Assembly (NCBI RefSeq): GCF_041381155.1
Contig: NC_091142.1
Span: 8,303,340-8,367,339 of the forward strand
DNA length: 64,000 nucleotides
Source of the DNA: Argopecten irradians
Lineage: Eukaryota; Mollusca; Bivalvia; Pectinida; Pectinidae
Direction of reading: 5' to 3'
This document shows, in pieces, positions 45,710-57,479 of this stretch. Within the stretch, counting starts at the first letter, position 1, and each line of letters begins with the position of its first letter. A program made the translations under genes and the position numbers. Under the pieces are notes generated by a model. It ran no database searches. It was not told where the DNA came from and saw only the letters and a program-made list of their open reading frames with translations.

Positions 45710-47560
45710 TTGAACAGAATTATACATGTGTTGTGTTTGCCTTGGATTTTACCACTAATAGTTGATGAAAGATTATAATCGAAAGGTTTGTGAATTGAAT
45801 ATTGATCATAGTTGTCAGAACAATACAGTTACATAAGGATAATACCCGAAAAATATATTTTTATCAGTCTCAAAGTGCCCGATGTGGATGACATCGGGGC
45901 TTGCAACACTAGCGGCAACGGGGTGGAATTCATACCCTGCCAGGAACCGAAGTGGAGGCAGGGTATGATTATTCGTTCTAGTATACAGGGTGCATATACA
46001 TGCATGTTTACAATGAAGTCGGTTACCCAATATCCGAGATAATCAGGACTAGCTGACAACAGATACTTAGACATTGTGCAGATAGATGTCCTTTCCCAGA
46101 CATATATCTGTTAAAATATCCAAGTCTGGTGTCAGGGCCAGCTAGATTATCCCGGGCTAGTCATCCACCCTAACAAATATAACTGAAAACTCTATTCTGG
46201 AAATCATTTACAGATTATTAAGGAGCCTGGACCATAACACAAATAATCCTCTCTTCGTTACTTATTCTTGTTGTATGCACAATGCTGTTAGAAGTTTTGT
46301 CCAATCAACAGCATAATGGAAGCATGTTTACTCAAATGCAGGATTAATATTGTTACACCCATATGCGTGGTTTTGCACAACCTGGTAAATACAAGATGGA
46401 GTTGAGGGAAATGTTTTTTCATCTGAGTGGGCATTAATAGTAATGCCATTCTATAATCGAGACCGATGGAATGCCTTGATCACTAGCAATGGATACACTT
46501 GCTCTTATTGCACTTACATTCAACATATTGCACTAGAATTCGCCCCCCCCCCCCCTCTTTTCTTCTCTTTATTCTGTTACCGGCATTCCTATTTGCCACG
46601 GTTGAACGATATTAATGATCAGATTTAAACACACTTACCCGTACTTATGTATAAGTGTCAATGTTTTATCTCAATTTGATCCAATAATGTTATCAAAAAG
46701 CAGTTCATGAAGATGAAAATAGACAGCTGCTATCAAATTATGTCCGATTTGGTCGTGAGAAATGGCGCATGCCGAAACCACATGGATTGCGTACTACGTC
46801 ATCAAAATGTGAGTTGGATATCTAAAGTGAAAGTAGGACGTTGCGCTATATCCGGAACAGGGCGGAAAAATCATGTAAGTAAGGAAAGTATTTTTTAAAT
46901 CTTGAAAAGCAACATTAAAACATATATGTATTTAAAAAAATAGAATTAAAAAAATCTTAATCAAACACTAAATAATTTAGACTTTATAATAATACATGTA
47001 TTTTTTTTAAATTGGCATATTTCATAAACAAATGTTATTTCAAGTTAGGAATGTAAAGTTAGTTGATGCAGTGTTAATTAAATGAGCCTTTTTCTTTTTT
47101 GTCAGATTTAAAATGCATAATGGGTCTAGAATAATGTTTGCTAATAAATACTCTAGGTATGTCACAGTGTCAAGGGACCCCTTGTGTCCTTCGATCTTTT
47201 GATCATATTTTCTTTTCTTTTTTAATTATTTTTGCTAATGAAAGGTACGTGTACTTCATTATTTATCTAATATCCATTTATAATGGTATTTACTCATTAG
47301 TTTGACTACAAATTATTATTTTTCGAGAAAAACAAATAGCAGGTTTTCTCCAAATATTTGGCATGTTATCGATTAAATTCTGTCGACAAAAGATTTTTAA
47401 AATATGCCATAGGTATAATCTTTAGGTAGATGCTTTGAAAAATGAATTCGGTGAAAAACGAATTCAAGAGCTAAACTTTAGCCGGTGAGAATTTAAAAAA
47501 AATCAACATTTGCCCTCTAGGTAAATTTGAATTTTATCATAGACATAATACAACAACAGT
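45710..47560. other. Intergenic DNA, no gene seen
   Basis: AT-rich. A short inverted repeat, CATACCCTGCC ... GGCAGGGTATG, lies at 45,930-45,967, and a pure C tract lies near 46,543. Open frames here are short and unconvincing. Confidence 0.4.
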
Positions 47561-47569
47561 TATACCAAA

Positions 47570-48670
47570 CTCAATGAACAAACGACCTTCTGAACGTGAC
47601 CCCACAGGATACCCAACTCCAAGGACAAATGACCTACTGAAAGTGACCGCATGATACCCAACGACAAATGACCTTCTGAACGTGACCACAGGATACCCAA
47701 ATCCAAGGACAAATGACCTTCTGAACATGACCGCAGGAAACCCAACGGCATATGACCTTCTGATCGTGACCGCAGGATACCCAACTCTAAAAACAAATGA
47801 CCTTCTGAAGTTGATCACACGACAGCCAATTCCATGGACAAATGGCTCTTTATGATCTGAATGTGACCAAAGGAAACCCAACTTCAAGGACAAATCACCT
47901 TCTGAACGTGACCGCAGGATACCCAACTCCAAGGGCAAATTACCTTCTGAACATGACCACAGGACACCCCAACGGCATATGACCTTCTGAACGTGACCGC
48001 AGGATACCCATCTCTAAAAACAAATGACCTTCTGAAGTTGATCACAGGACAGCCAACTCCACGGACAAATGGCTCTTTATAATCTGAATGTGACTAAAGG
48101 AAACCCAACTTCAAGGACAAATCACCTTCTGAACGTGACCGCAGAATACCCAACTCCAAGGGCAAATGACCTTCTGAACATGACCACAGGACACCGAAAT
48201 CCAAGGTCAAATGACCTTCTGAACGTGACCACAGGGCACCCAATATCAAGGACAAATGACCTTCTGAACACGATTGCAGGATACCCAACGACAAACGACC
48301 TTCTGAACGTGACCCCAAAGGGACACCCAACTCCAAGGACAAATGACCTTCTGAACATGATTCCAGGATACCCAACTCCAAGGACAAATGACCTCTTCTG
48401 AAAATGACCGCAGGATACCCCACTCCAAGGACAAATGACCTTCTGAACATGACTGCAGGATACCCAACGACAAATGGCCTTCTGAACCGCAACGTCATCT
48501 CAGGATACCCAACTCCAAGGACAAATGACCTTCTGAACGTGATCGCATGATACCCAACGACAAATGACCTTCTGAAAGTGACCGCAGGATAGAACCCAAA
48601 ACGTACAAATGACATCTGACTACTGTGACCCACAGGAACCATACCCAATTATATCATAAGACAAAATGAC
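47570..48670. repeat. 45-bp minisatellite, ~24 units
   Basis: The consensus unit is GATACCCAACTCCAAGGACA, then AATGACCTTCTGAACGTGAC and CGCAG. A 36-bp form lacks nine bases in the middle. A 227-bp block (with CTAAAAACAAATGACCTTCT and GGACAAATGGCTCTTTAT) is present twice, near 47,752 and 47,983. Both unit lengths are multiples of nine, which keeps several frames open on both strands, but scattered indels break every frame. Coding is not supported. Confidence 0.9.
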
Positions 48671-51600
48671 CTTTCAGAAACATGATGCACCCGGGTTACG
48701 GAACTTAAATTTATTTTCAGTGTTGTATGAAATCATGAACGCAAAAATCTGTGTGTACATCTAATAACAAAACGCGAAAGTGAAAACACAAAACTACAAT
48801 AAACGAAGGACACCGTCTCTCCAAATGAGCTGCTACTAGGACAGGCATCGACCCAGATACGCAATACGATCCTGCAGTGTGTAATGATTTTCAATCACAA
48901 GCCTCGTCATCGTTTCCACTCGATCCCTTACACTGTATTGCCAGCTTCATTCGCATCTACAAGACGCTTGGACAATTAGAGACTTAAATTAACGTATAGT
49001 GACTGATCTTCGTCTTGGTAACCAGCTATTATCTGGTAGAAAAAAATGCTTCACGGAACATTCACGCATCATGCCATAAACAGCCAAGACTGTACCGACT
49101 GTTAACAGCACTGCCAACATGTCCTCAATACTGCGCTTACTTTCCCCACTGTCTGTTAATACGGCCTTTACGATATTAATGAATTTTCAAAGTACGGCCT
49201 CCTTTGTCCCCCTCATTTGGTCTCTTTGTCCAGATGATCTATCGTGGCACGTCTTATGTAACTCTGTCGAAACAAAATGTGTAGACATCGTTTCTTCTAT
49301 TTGGGGGCTTATCGCATATAGAGAATGCATGGTAAAGTGGATGCGGTCTGTATCAGTCAAAGTACATTGTGTCGAAGAAGTCATGCTCACACTTGATATC
49401 AATTCCTTAGTTAGATCGGACAGTCGGCGATTATGTAGTATGACTGATCTGCTGTTGTATTTGATGCTCTCTGAGGATATCCTAATTGTCATACGCATCG
49501 AGCTTCTGATGACGAGGACGTTCTACAAATTCCAGGCTAAATTTCATAGCTTTCTTAGCTGGACATGGTAGTTTGTCACATTTTGTAACACCATTCGTAC
49601 ATGTTTTTCCATTGTCCAACGCAAAACTTCCATCAAGACGTTGATTCTCTCAGGAACGAACTGTCATGAATTTCGTGTAGGCGCCTTTTGATGAGCATTT
49701 GCGTTCCTAATGTCATCCAACTACTTCCTCTGGACGTATGATCAAGAATCCACATGTTCCACAAAGCTACCCAATCCTTATTAGGATAAGCTTTGTAAGT
49801 ACATACAGCTACATGTGTAGTGTAGTACCTTATACGCCTTCTCTTCTCTTAGTCGCTTCCAAGTACCTTTGTTTACGCCCAGATGTGATGTAAAGTGGGA
49901 GCCGGTGGCCATGCTGATTCAGTTATTTACACCACTGTTTTCAGTTGGGTTGCTTTCTTTATAAAGCTTTTCTTTAGACATTTCTCGGTGATGTTTCAGC
50001 GCCAGGTTCAGGACAACCCACAGGTGTTTTCTTTCTGTCAGAAGGGACAGTGTTCATTATATTGCGAGACATGTATCAGATTTGGACTCGAGCACAGTTA
50101 TTCTCCCATGTTGTTGTTATACATTACTTGGTCTTTATATTCTACTTTGCACGCCTCAATCTGCTCGACTATTTTAGGATTTTGTAATTAGTTTTTTTGT
50201 TTGCACTAAAGATGCACCCACGGGCCTTCGTTCATGCGACTACAAAGTCAGAAGTTTGGGTCATGGATACAGTTCGCGTTGATGATGTTAAGTTTACACT
50301 TACGATCTGCCGGCCAGAAGATTTTCTATAACTGAGAATACGATTTAAGGATGTAACAACTTGATAGACCCTCTTTCCCCTCCATTGGACCCGGACCCTT
50401 CTGCCCCATGAGGCCTGAGTTAAATGTACAAAACTCGTTGCCTCTCCTTCCCAGTAATTTTCTGGCCTTGGGTTACGTTACAGTCCAGTCAAAACTTCAT
50501 GACTAGTAGCAATTAAAGGAATAAATTGTCTCACCAAATTACTCTATTTCATTCACAGGGAGGTCAGAGCCAAGAATTGTACAATCTCTCCTTTTCCTGT
50601 TTTCTCAAGGGTGTTTCTGGCTGGAGTAGATATGATAGGACCCAGTTATTTGGCCTTAATCTTTTAGGCCGAAAAATATTAACTCTGATCCACATCAATA
50701 AAAACTCTCATACTTGCCAGATTCATCAAACATAATTTTTTGTAAAATATGTTGTTCTTTACTGGAGAATTAATTTTGCGGCCATATTCGAGTCTCAATG
50801 TACATTCTCCTTTGATATTTTTCGGAAACAAACCAGTTTTAATAGAAATTAGATTTAGTTAGTTTTACTGTGATATGCCAGAAAAGCACACTGTAGTGAA
50901 ATGTATGTGAAATGTTGAAACTCGTTGTGTCGAATGTCTTGTATGCCGAACCCTAACCCTTGCCAGTGTAGTAAAGACTTCTTTGTCTAAGACTACTCAA
51001 ATCGCCCTTTACAGTAGTGTGTTTACCTTATTAGATGCATGTTCTTCTCTAGAAATAATTTCATCAACTCCTCAGTGGTTATGTATTGAATTTGTTTAAC
51101 GTGCGTTACTTTGGCTCGGGTATGGGTACAGCGTACATGTATGTTGTACCTGCTTAATCGTATATTGATCAACGATTTGGAATTTCAACGGTATCAAACA
51201 AAATCCTTAAGAATGTCGTGAAATTTGTCAATATTTCTTGTTATATGTTTCATAAGGAATATAGAACAAAACATTTATGTCAATTTGCTTTGTGGTTATG
51301 TAGCAGTTATAATTAGCCTCACTGAATTGTTCTTTTAAGGAATTACTAAAGTAACCCTATTTCTCCTATCTGGCTCCATCCCTCCTGCCCCACGGAAGTC
51401 GGTCAGAGTCAAGATTTATACAATATCCATTCTTAAACATCTTATCTTAATCGTCATAAAGCAATGGGGATGGGTTGTAATTCTCAAGAATTACAAAACC
51501 TTCATAAACAAACTTTCAATATTTTTTCATCATACAAAAAAGCAATAAATTGCATTTTTGAAACTTTTATTAATCTCACCCTCATAAAAGAACTTGTGAA

Positions 51601-52755
51601 TCTTTTAATTATCTTACCCTCATAAAAGAAAATGTTAAGAAGAATTTGAACAATTTTGTTAAAAGTTCACAACATACAAAATGCATTTAACAACACTAGT
51701 TAAAATTCTTTGACATGGCCAGTTTTTAATTGCAATGTAAATTGTATAACACCCTGTTAACCTACATTAATACCAGGTAGTTAATATCCACTAAAGATTT
51801 GCTATAACAAGTGATAACAGACAGATTTTGACATGCGCCAAAGAACATTCTATATCAGTAAATATTGTAAGAGGGATCCTCTCTCCTTATTCTTTATGAA
51901 AAATATAAAGCTTTCCACAGATCAATTATGTTTTCATTCTTATCAATCACAAACTAAAAATTGCCGACCTACAATTAAAATTGAAGCCAAATAACGGTAA
52001 CAAAGTTTAGATTTGCAAAATGTACATCCTTTATAAGAATTAATGGCAACAAACTTAATCTTATATTAATATTCACTTGGTCCCAAAATGCAATATGCAT
52101 GACAATGGTATAAGGCCCTAGGTAGTCCACGCAAGAAATTTGAGACAGATCCTATCAATGCTTGAGAAATAAATGTACAAAATTTCAACATCAGAATTCA
52201 AAATGGCTGCTTGTCATGGGCAAAAGCCAAACTGAGTGATGAGGTGTTAAAATGATATGCAATAAAAATAGGAAATTTGTTTTTTTGAACTAAAAACATG
52301 CCTCTTGTAGATACAATTGTACATAAAAATTAATTATGATCTTTTTTACATTAAACATGTCTTGAAACATTTTAACATTGACCTGTAACAAGTCTAATAA
52401 TACTATTCAAACTAATATATGTAAGCTGTCTTGAACAATGTTAACACATACTGATAAATATCTGTAAATACAACTAGAAAAAGTTGTTTGAGATAAAAAT
52501 GCGAAAGTAAACGGGACGGGACTGAAGAGAATTGCCTTCCTCCATATTCTTGTCCGAAACATATGTTGGCAGAGTGGGAAAATAATCTTTGATCTTATTT
52601 CAGGTAAAAGTGATTTTGACATCTTGCATAGTTATACACGAGTATCTATTGTTCATATTAAGTAGACACACTATGTGAGTAAGAATGATGCAAAAGATTA
52701 TTAAATATTCAACATAAGACTATCATTATTTAGACATGACATATCTGAAAAAATT
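48670..52755. other. Intergenic DNA, no supported gene
   Basis: Apart from the weak Cys-rich stretch at 49,500-49,640, nothing with splice sites and family similarity was found. The + strand frame at 49,119-49,571 is long (150 codons) but shows no domain and overlaps that stretch. Confidence 0.4.
49500..49640 (-). pseudogene. Weak Cys-rich (VWC-like) coding remnant
   Basis: The - strand reads ALDNGKTCTNGVTKCDKLPC and then PAKKAMKFSLEFVERPRHQK before a stop. The C-x-N-G-x-x-x-C-D-K-L-P-C-P spacing is reminiscent of the end of a von Willebrand C module. Another Cys-containing scrap (EACKVEYKDQVMYNNNMGE) lies at about 50,090-50,150 on -. Stops and frame changes lie between them. This is a guess. 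Confidence 0.2.
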
Positions 52756-53116
52756 GAAGATGCTCCACCGCCGACAGAGCATAAATAATGTTCATCATTT
52801 GAACAATAATTGGTGTTTAATTGTGTATTCATATGCCTAATTAACACAAAAGTAGTATAAAATAATTTATTTCATCTTTGGTGCATGCGCAATCAGTACT
52901 TCATTCCATATAGGATATAGTGCCACAGAATTTTTTCGGGATGCAATTAATTATTTTTAATATTTTTAACTTGAAGTAAAATTAGAAGCTCAAACTTTTC
53001 AATTGTGGTAATGGTGTTAAGTAAGTAAATTTTGTAACTGAAGAAAAATACCAAATTGTCTGCTCCTGTTTTTGTTAGTGAAAAAATACCATTTGTCAGT
53101 GGTGGAGCATCTTTAA
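52756..53116. mobile_element. Inverted-repeat element family B, copy 2 (uninterrupted)
   Basis: The left end is GAAGATGCTCCACCGCCGAC, and the right end, reverse-complemented, is TTAAAGATGCTCCACCACTG. At 361 bp it is inverted relative to the copy at 30,889-32,322 and lacks that copy's 1-kb insertion, which makes it the empty-site reference. The core includes GGTGCATGCGCAATCAGTAC. Confidence 0.75.
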
Positions 53117-53339
53117 ATAAAATTAGGTGCTTATTGAAAATATAGTTAATGCTGAAGTCATCAAATTGCTTTAAGCTAAAAATTTTAATAATTACCATAA
53201 AAATGTAATTAATAAATATAATTATTAATAGATATCAATGAAGTTAGGTATGTCATTTTCTTCAGACATAAACAAGACATATCCTTATAGTGTATAAATC
53301 AGAGAGAAAGTACATGGGTACTTATTTGATTGAATATAC

Positions 53340-53537
53340 TGTAATCATACTTATTTTAGTGGTAGTTTTATTTCAGCACTTTTCGTGCTGTCTTTGAAGT
53401 ACTGATTCATGTATATGCTAAATTTTGTAAAAGAATTATTCTGGTAAAGAACCACAGAATCACACTAAATTATGTCTCTGCTAGTAAATCATAATTTTAG
53501 TTTTCTGCAAGCATGCTAAAATAAGTATTTTTATAGT
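53340..53537. mobile_element. Inverted-repeat element family A, copy 2
   Basis: The left end is CTGTAATCATACTTATTTTA and the right end contains CTAAAATAAGTATTTTTATAG. Internal blocks match the copy at 23,680-23,872. No coding capacity. Confidence 0.6.
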
Positions 53538-54226
53538 AATAATTCATTATTGTATAATGCTGTTATAGTAATACATATACATTCATAAATACAAATACTT
53601 ATGTACATAACTTTAAGGAATGTAGTCAATACTGATTGTATATTTGGTTATCGTCACAACACATGATAGAGTTATCTGCACTTGAAGAAAGCTTCTGATT
53701 ATTATGTCACTACTTTCTCCTAGGAATATTACATTGCCCTAACAAAAACAAGATCACCATCGACCCACAGGGGAAGATAACTCTGTATAAATACAAAACA
53801 CAAAAATACATCACAGTTTGACATCATAGACATTATTTGTGGATTTATAAACATATAACATTCATATGTATTTCACAGGACACTTATGAGTTCAAAAATA
53901 TTTATAAATATCCATGATGAAACAAGAAGTTTGTAAATCATATTTACTCTGAATACCACATCACTAAATTTTCACTAATTGCATATTTACTTCACAGGTA
54001 AATATTAAAGTCAAAATTGCAAAATTGATTTACCTTTTAAATAATCAGCTATATAGTACATATTATAGAGCCAAAGGAAAAATACACCCTGCTAAAAAAC
54101 AAGATTACAAATAGGTAGCCAATCAGAAGATTTGTTCAATTGTCTTCGGTATTTCTGTAGCTTCTGTAGTTAGCCAATCAGTGTTCAGTGTTCATTAGCC
54201 TATCAGAAGCTCTGATTTCACAGTCT

Positions 54227-55062
54227 TTAGAATCCTTGTAGCTCCTGTAAGTTGTAGTAGGCCTGTAAACAGTCTGGATTTGATAGCGCCCCCTGTTGAG
54301 GTACAGCCTGACCATGTATGGCTCTTCGTACTGCTACTTCAACCTTCTTACCACTGATAGTGTACTGTGAATACAAAGGGAGATAACTCAATACCACTGA
54401 TAGTGTGCTGTGGTTACAAAGGGGGATAATTCATTACCACTACTAGTGTACTGTGAAAGCGAAGGGGGATAACTCATTACCACTGATGGTGTACTGTGAA
54501 AACAAAAGGGGATAATTCATTACACCTGATCTGATGGTGTATTGTGAAAACAAAGAGGGACAACTCATTTAACCTTAAACTCATTATATCAAAGTCTAGA
54601 GGACTGGAAAGAGCTTTATCCACGATATCATTAATAAATTTTGTGATTTCAGTTTCAAAGGTTTTTCGGGGAGATTAGATTTCATGGATTTAAAACTGAA
54701 TGGAAATATCTTTCATTTCAATTGTGCAAGAATTAAAGATGTTGTTAATTTGCAGAAATAAACTTTCGAGCATTTCTTTTCACCACTATATTAGCGAGAA
54801 CAAATTGTAAAAGTTGGTTTAAAGCATTTTAAACATGTTAATTGAGTGCCACATACCGGTATTGCAAGCGTTTCCAGGACAACAGACGGCACATGTCTCG
54901 CTGATAGTTCTGCTCGTATTCTGGTTTTTATGCTTTTCACAAGTTCCTGGTTGAAGACACCTTCCTTGGCCATCTTGACAAACAAAACCACCCTTTCCTC
55001 TGACAAGTCTGACTTCCTCTGTGCCACACATACACTGTCATCTATCTCCTTGAAGGACTCAA
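54227..55062 (-). CDS. AACS: Acetoacetyl-CoA synthetase, last two coding exons
   Basis: Exon 54857-55062 encodes [39 protein letters not shown] and [15 protein letters not shown]. The terminal exon 54227-54364 encodes [40 protein letters not shown] and ELQGF, with TAA at 54,227-54,229. The join is phase 0, giving [14 protein letters not shown]. This is the C-terminal domain of a cytosolic acyl-adenylate-forming enzyme that ligates acetoacetate to CoA with ATP for lipid synthesis. The lysines in SGKK are where the family places its conserved C-terminal lysine. No upstream AACS exon was found up to 64,000, so the remainder lies beyond the window after an intron of at least 9 kb, or this is a 3' fragment. 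Both exons are undamaged. Confidence 0.88.
54350..54575. repeat. 43-bp tandem array copying the AACS terminal-exon boundary
   Basis: Five units start near 54,350, 54,393, 54,436, 54,479 and about 54,527. On the - strand each reads TTTCACAG|TACACTATCAGT or a close variant and then GGTAATGAGTTATCCCC. Unit 1 is the real 3' splice site plus the first 15 bp of the exon. Units 2-4 keep the AG and unit 5 has lost it (CACAAT). The repeat lies entirely in the last intron except for unit 1. Confidence 0.85.
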
Positions 55063-55344
55063 CTATAACAAGACAACAATAGAATGTATTTTGGAGACTG
55101 TACAATTGATAATTTTGAAGATGTAAATTTTCATGATTTACGGGTTGGAACTTATTCACAGGGGTTTATTTTCACTAAACAACCTGTAGAAGTGTTAATT
55201 CCATATGACTTTTAAAAAATTCTGTAAGAAATTCCTGAATTTGGTGGAATTAAAGTAACTAAAATATCAATCAAATATAGCAGGTTTAATGCAGTTCTGT
55301 ATGTTTGCGCTTAATGCAAATGTTGATAAACTAGATACAGTACC

Positions 55345-55645
55345 CGAAGGGTGATTTGGGAGTAAATAGCTCCGCGGGCGAAAAATCGCTCGAGCTTTCG
55401 CTTGGAATTTGAGCGGGATCGCGGCGAGGTTGGAGCGGGATCGCGGCGGGACGGGAGGATGATCCATCGCTCACAGAGCGGATCCGCCCGCTGTCCTCCC
55501 CGCTCTACGAGCGGGTTCGCCCGCTCGTAGAGCGAGTTCGGCTGCTCGTTCCTAGAGCGGATTCGCCCGCTCATGGAGCGAGACCGCTCGCCCTCAGAGC
55601 GGATTCGCCCGCCGATCATATCTGTCTCGGGAGCGGGAACAGTTA
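55345..55645. repeat. GC-rich palindromic short repeat block
   Basis: Roughly ten copies of GAGCGGATTCGCCCGCTC-like sequence in both orientations, with strongly elevated GC compared with the AT-rich flanks. The - strand frame across it (55,311-55,700) is open only because the repeat lacks stops. It sits in what would be the AACS intron upstream of exon 54857-55062. Confidence 0.65.
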
Positions 55646-55649
55646 CTAG

Positions 55650-57280
55650 TACGACATTTAAGCAGTTTCGAAAAGTCATGGCATGGTAAGTCTTATACAA
55701 TGTATATCATTTTCTTTTTTCATATTCATAATCTATTTTAACAAAATGGAAAAGAATCGACAACAAGACTATATGTGCACATAAATGAATTGTTTACAGG
55801 AAGATGTTAGAATTACGCTGAATGTTCACGGTAAGTACCAATTCCTTTTGTAGTATCTTGTAGTTGAAAATGGTCATTGTGACATTTATTTGGAACAGAC
55901 ATATACAAGTACAGAGTGAAATATCGGGAAATCATATTATCTATTATACAAAATAACGATTCCGGAAGAATGAAAGAGCCTTTACTCTTACATCCATACC
56001 ATGTACGTTTCAATTACGTAAGTGTAATTTAACAACGTGAAGTTAACGCGGAGACTTTCATGTACTTTGTATAGTTGCATTGCCAACCGTATACCGGGAT
56101 CAAGGATTATGTTGTTTTAATTAAACATGTCCCTGTTGATAATGACATTTTTAAAAACAAGCTATAATTTTCAAATATATAGCAGAACAAAATACTCGGA
56201 AAACATATATAAATAGTCTTAAATCTGACATGGATTCCAAACGTACGTTGGTGAAATTACTCAATGATCAATAATCATGTGTACTACTTGGTACGCTTTA
56301 TATTTTCTAATAAAACTAAATAGATCTAAGCACAACTATCTGCATCTAGATTTTAACCCTTTAACAATTTTGTCCCAAAATTTAGCAGATAAATACATGT
56401 GTCATTATGACATTCACACGCTGATGGTCTTGCTTTTTATATCTTTATAATGACACAAACACGAATAAGCAGTGATTCCATGATCAGAATTAATAAACTG
56501 ACCTCGTTGACATCATTTGGTTACTTCTGTCTGGCTTACGAGGTCTAAATGATAAAACAAATATCTAGTTTCATTTGTATTTTAAATCTTTTGATAGTCT
56601 ATCTATACCGGAAGACACGGGGTATATAGGATTGAACCAGAAATATATATTTCGAACGCAGTTATATTGAAATCATCGGGAAAGGAAGACATTGTGACCG
56701 ACATTATTATCCAGATATACATTTATGTACATGACGTATACACAATATCGCATAGTTAATTGATATTGCGTCATTAGTTTTAACTGATGATATTTTCAGC
56801 GATCTACATGTAATTTCAAAGTTTCTCAGAAGCTCTTACCCTCTTTTGTCGTATAATTACTAACAGTTCTCCTATAGACGCAAGTATCACATTGTTCCAA
56901 ACCTCTTACGATCGTGTTTCAGTGTTAGAATAAATAAACCATTTTGAGAATGTCGATATATGTTTATGGTCAGAAGAATAGAAGTTTTGACATTAGTTTG
57001 ACAGCTGACAGAAACTGAGTTCAATAGGCCTTTGAACATATCATGTGTAGAAGTTTCTGAACATACATAAAATTTAAATATTCAAACGATTTTATTACAG
57101 CTTTATTACAAACCAGATTGGATGGATTATTAGGCAAATTTGTTTGAATTGTCTACGGTGTAGATATAGGTAAGTCATCACCAATATGTTGATGGTATCA
57201 TAATGATAGGAAAGGACTTTTTCAGTAAATCACGAAAACATGCTTTTAAATTTAAAATATACGTATCATCTAAAGCCCAC
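55650..57280. other. Non-coding DNA, nothing recognised
   Basis: AT-rich, presumably AACS intron if the gene continues beyond the window. No exon or bounded repeat was seen. Confidence 0.4.
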
Positions 57281-57286
57281 GGCGGC

Positions 57287-57470
57287 GTATTAGGGCCACT
57301 ATGTCATTTTATTTATCTTATACATATAAGGTGTTATCTTGTACGTACATGTACAAGCCATAGATACTGAGTTGTACGTTCATGATACATGTACTTTCTT
57401 GTACGTATAATATATATATATATTAAGTTGTACGTACAAGATAAATAAAATGATATAATGGCCCTAATAC
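57287..57470. mobile_element. 184-bp inverted-repeat element with GTAC-rich core
   Basis: The left end is GTATTAGGGCCACTATGTCA and then TTTTATTTATCTTA. The right end, reverse-complemented, is GTATTAGGGCCATTATATCA and then TTTTATTTATCTTG. The arms are about 35 bp. The core holds several TTGTACGTACAAG-type palindromes. No coding capacity. Confidence 0.75.
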
Positions 57471-57479
57471 AGATAGTAT

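Noticed and set aside
45698..45778. Short + strand ORF starting at the YY1-like ATGGCGGCG (MAAYLNRIIHVLCLPWILP)
   Set aside because: It has only about 26 codons, no donor site before the stop and no known family. The ATG is part of the promoter motif.
47537..48648. Open frames of 110-184 codons
   Set aside because: They lie wholly within the 45-bp minisatellite and switch frame with unit-length variation. No domain or flanking exon was seen.
50951..50966. CCCTAACCCT-like telomeric sequence
   Set aside because: Only a single partial repeat is present, consistent with chance.
55311..55700. 129-codon - strand ORF rich in Arg, Glu and Ser
   Set aside because: It is explained by the GC-rich palindromic repeat lacking stops.
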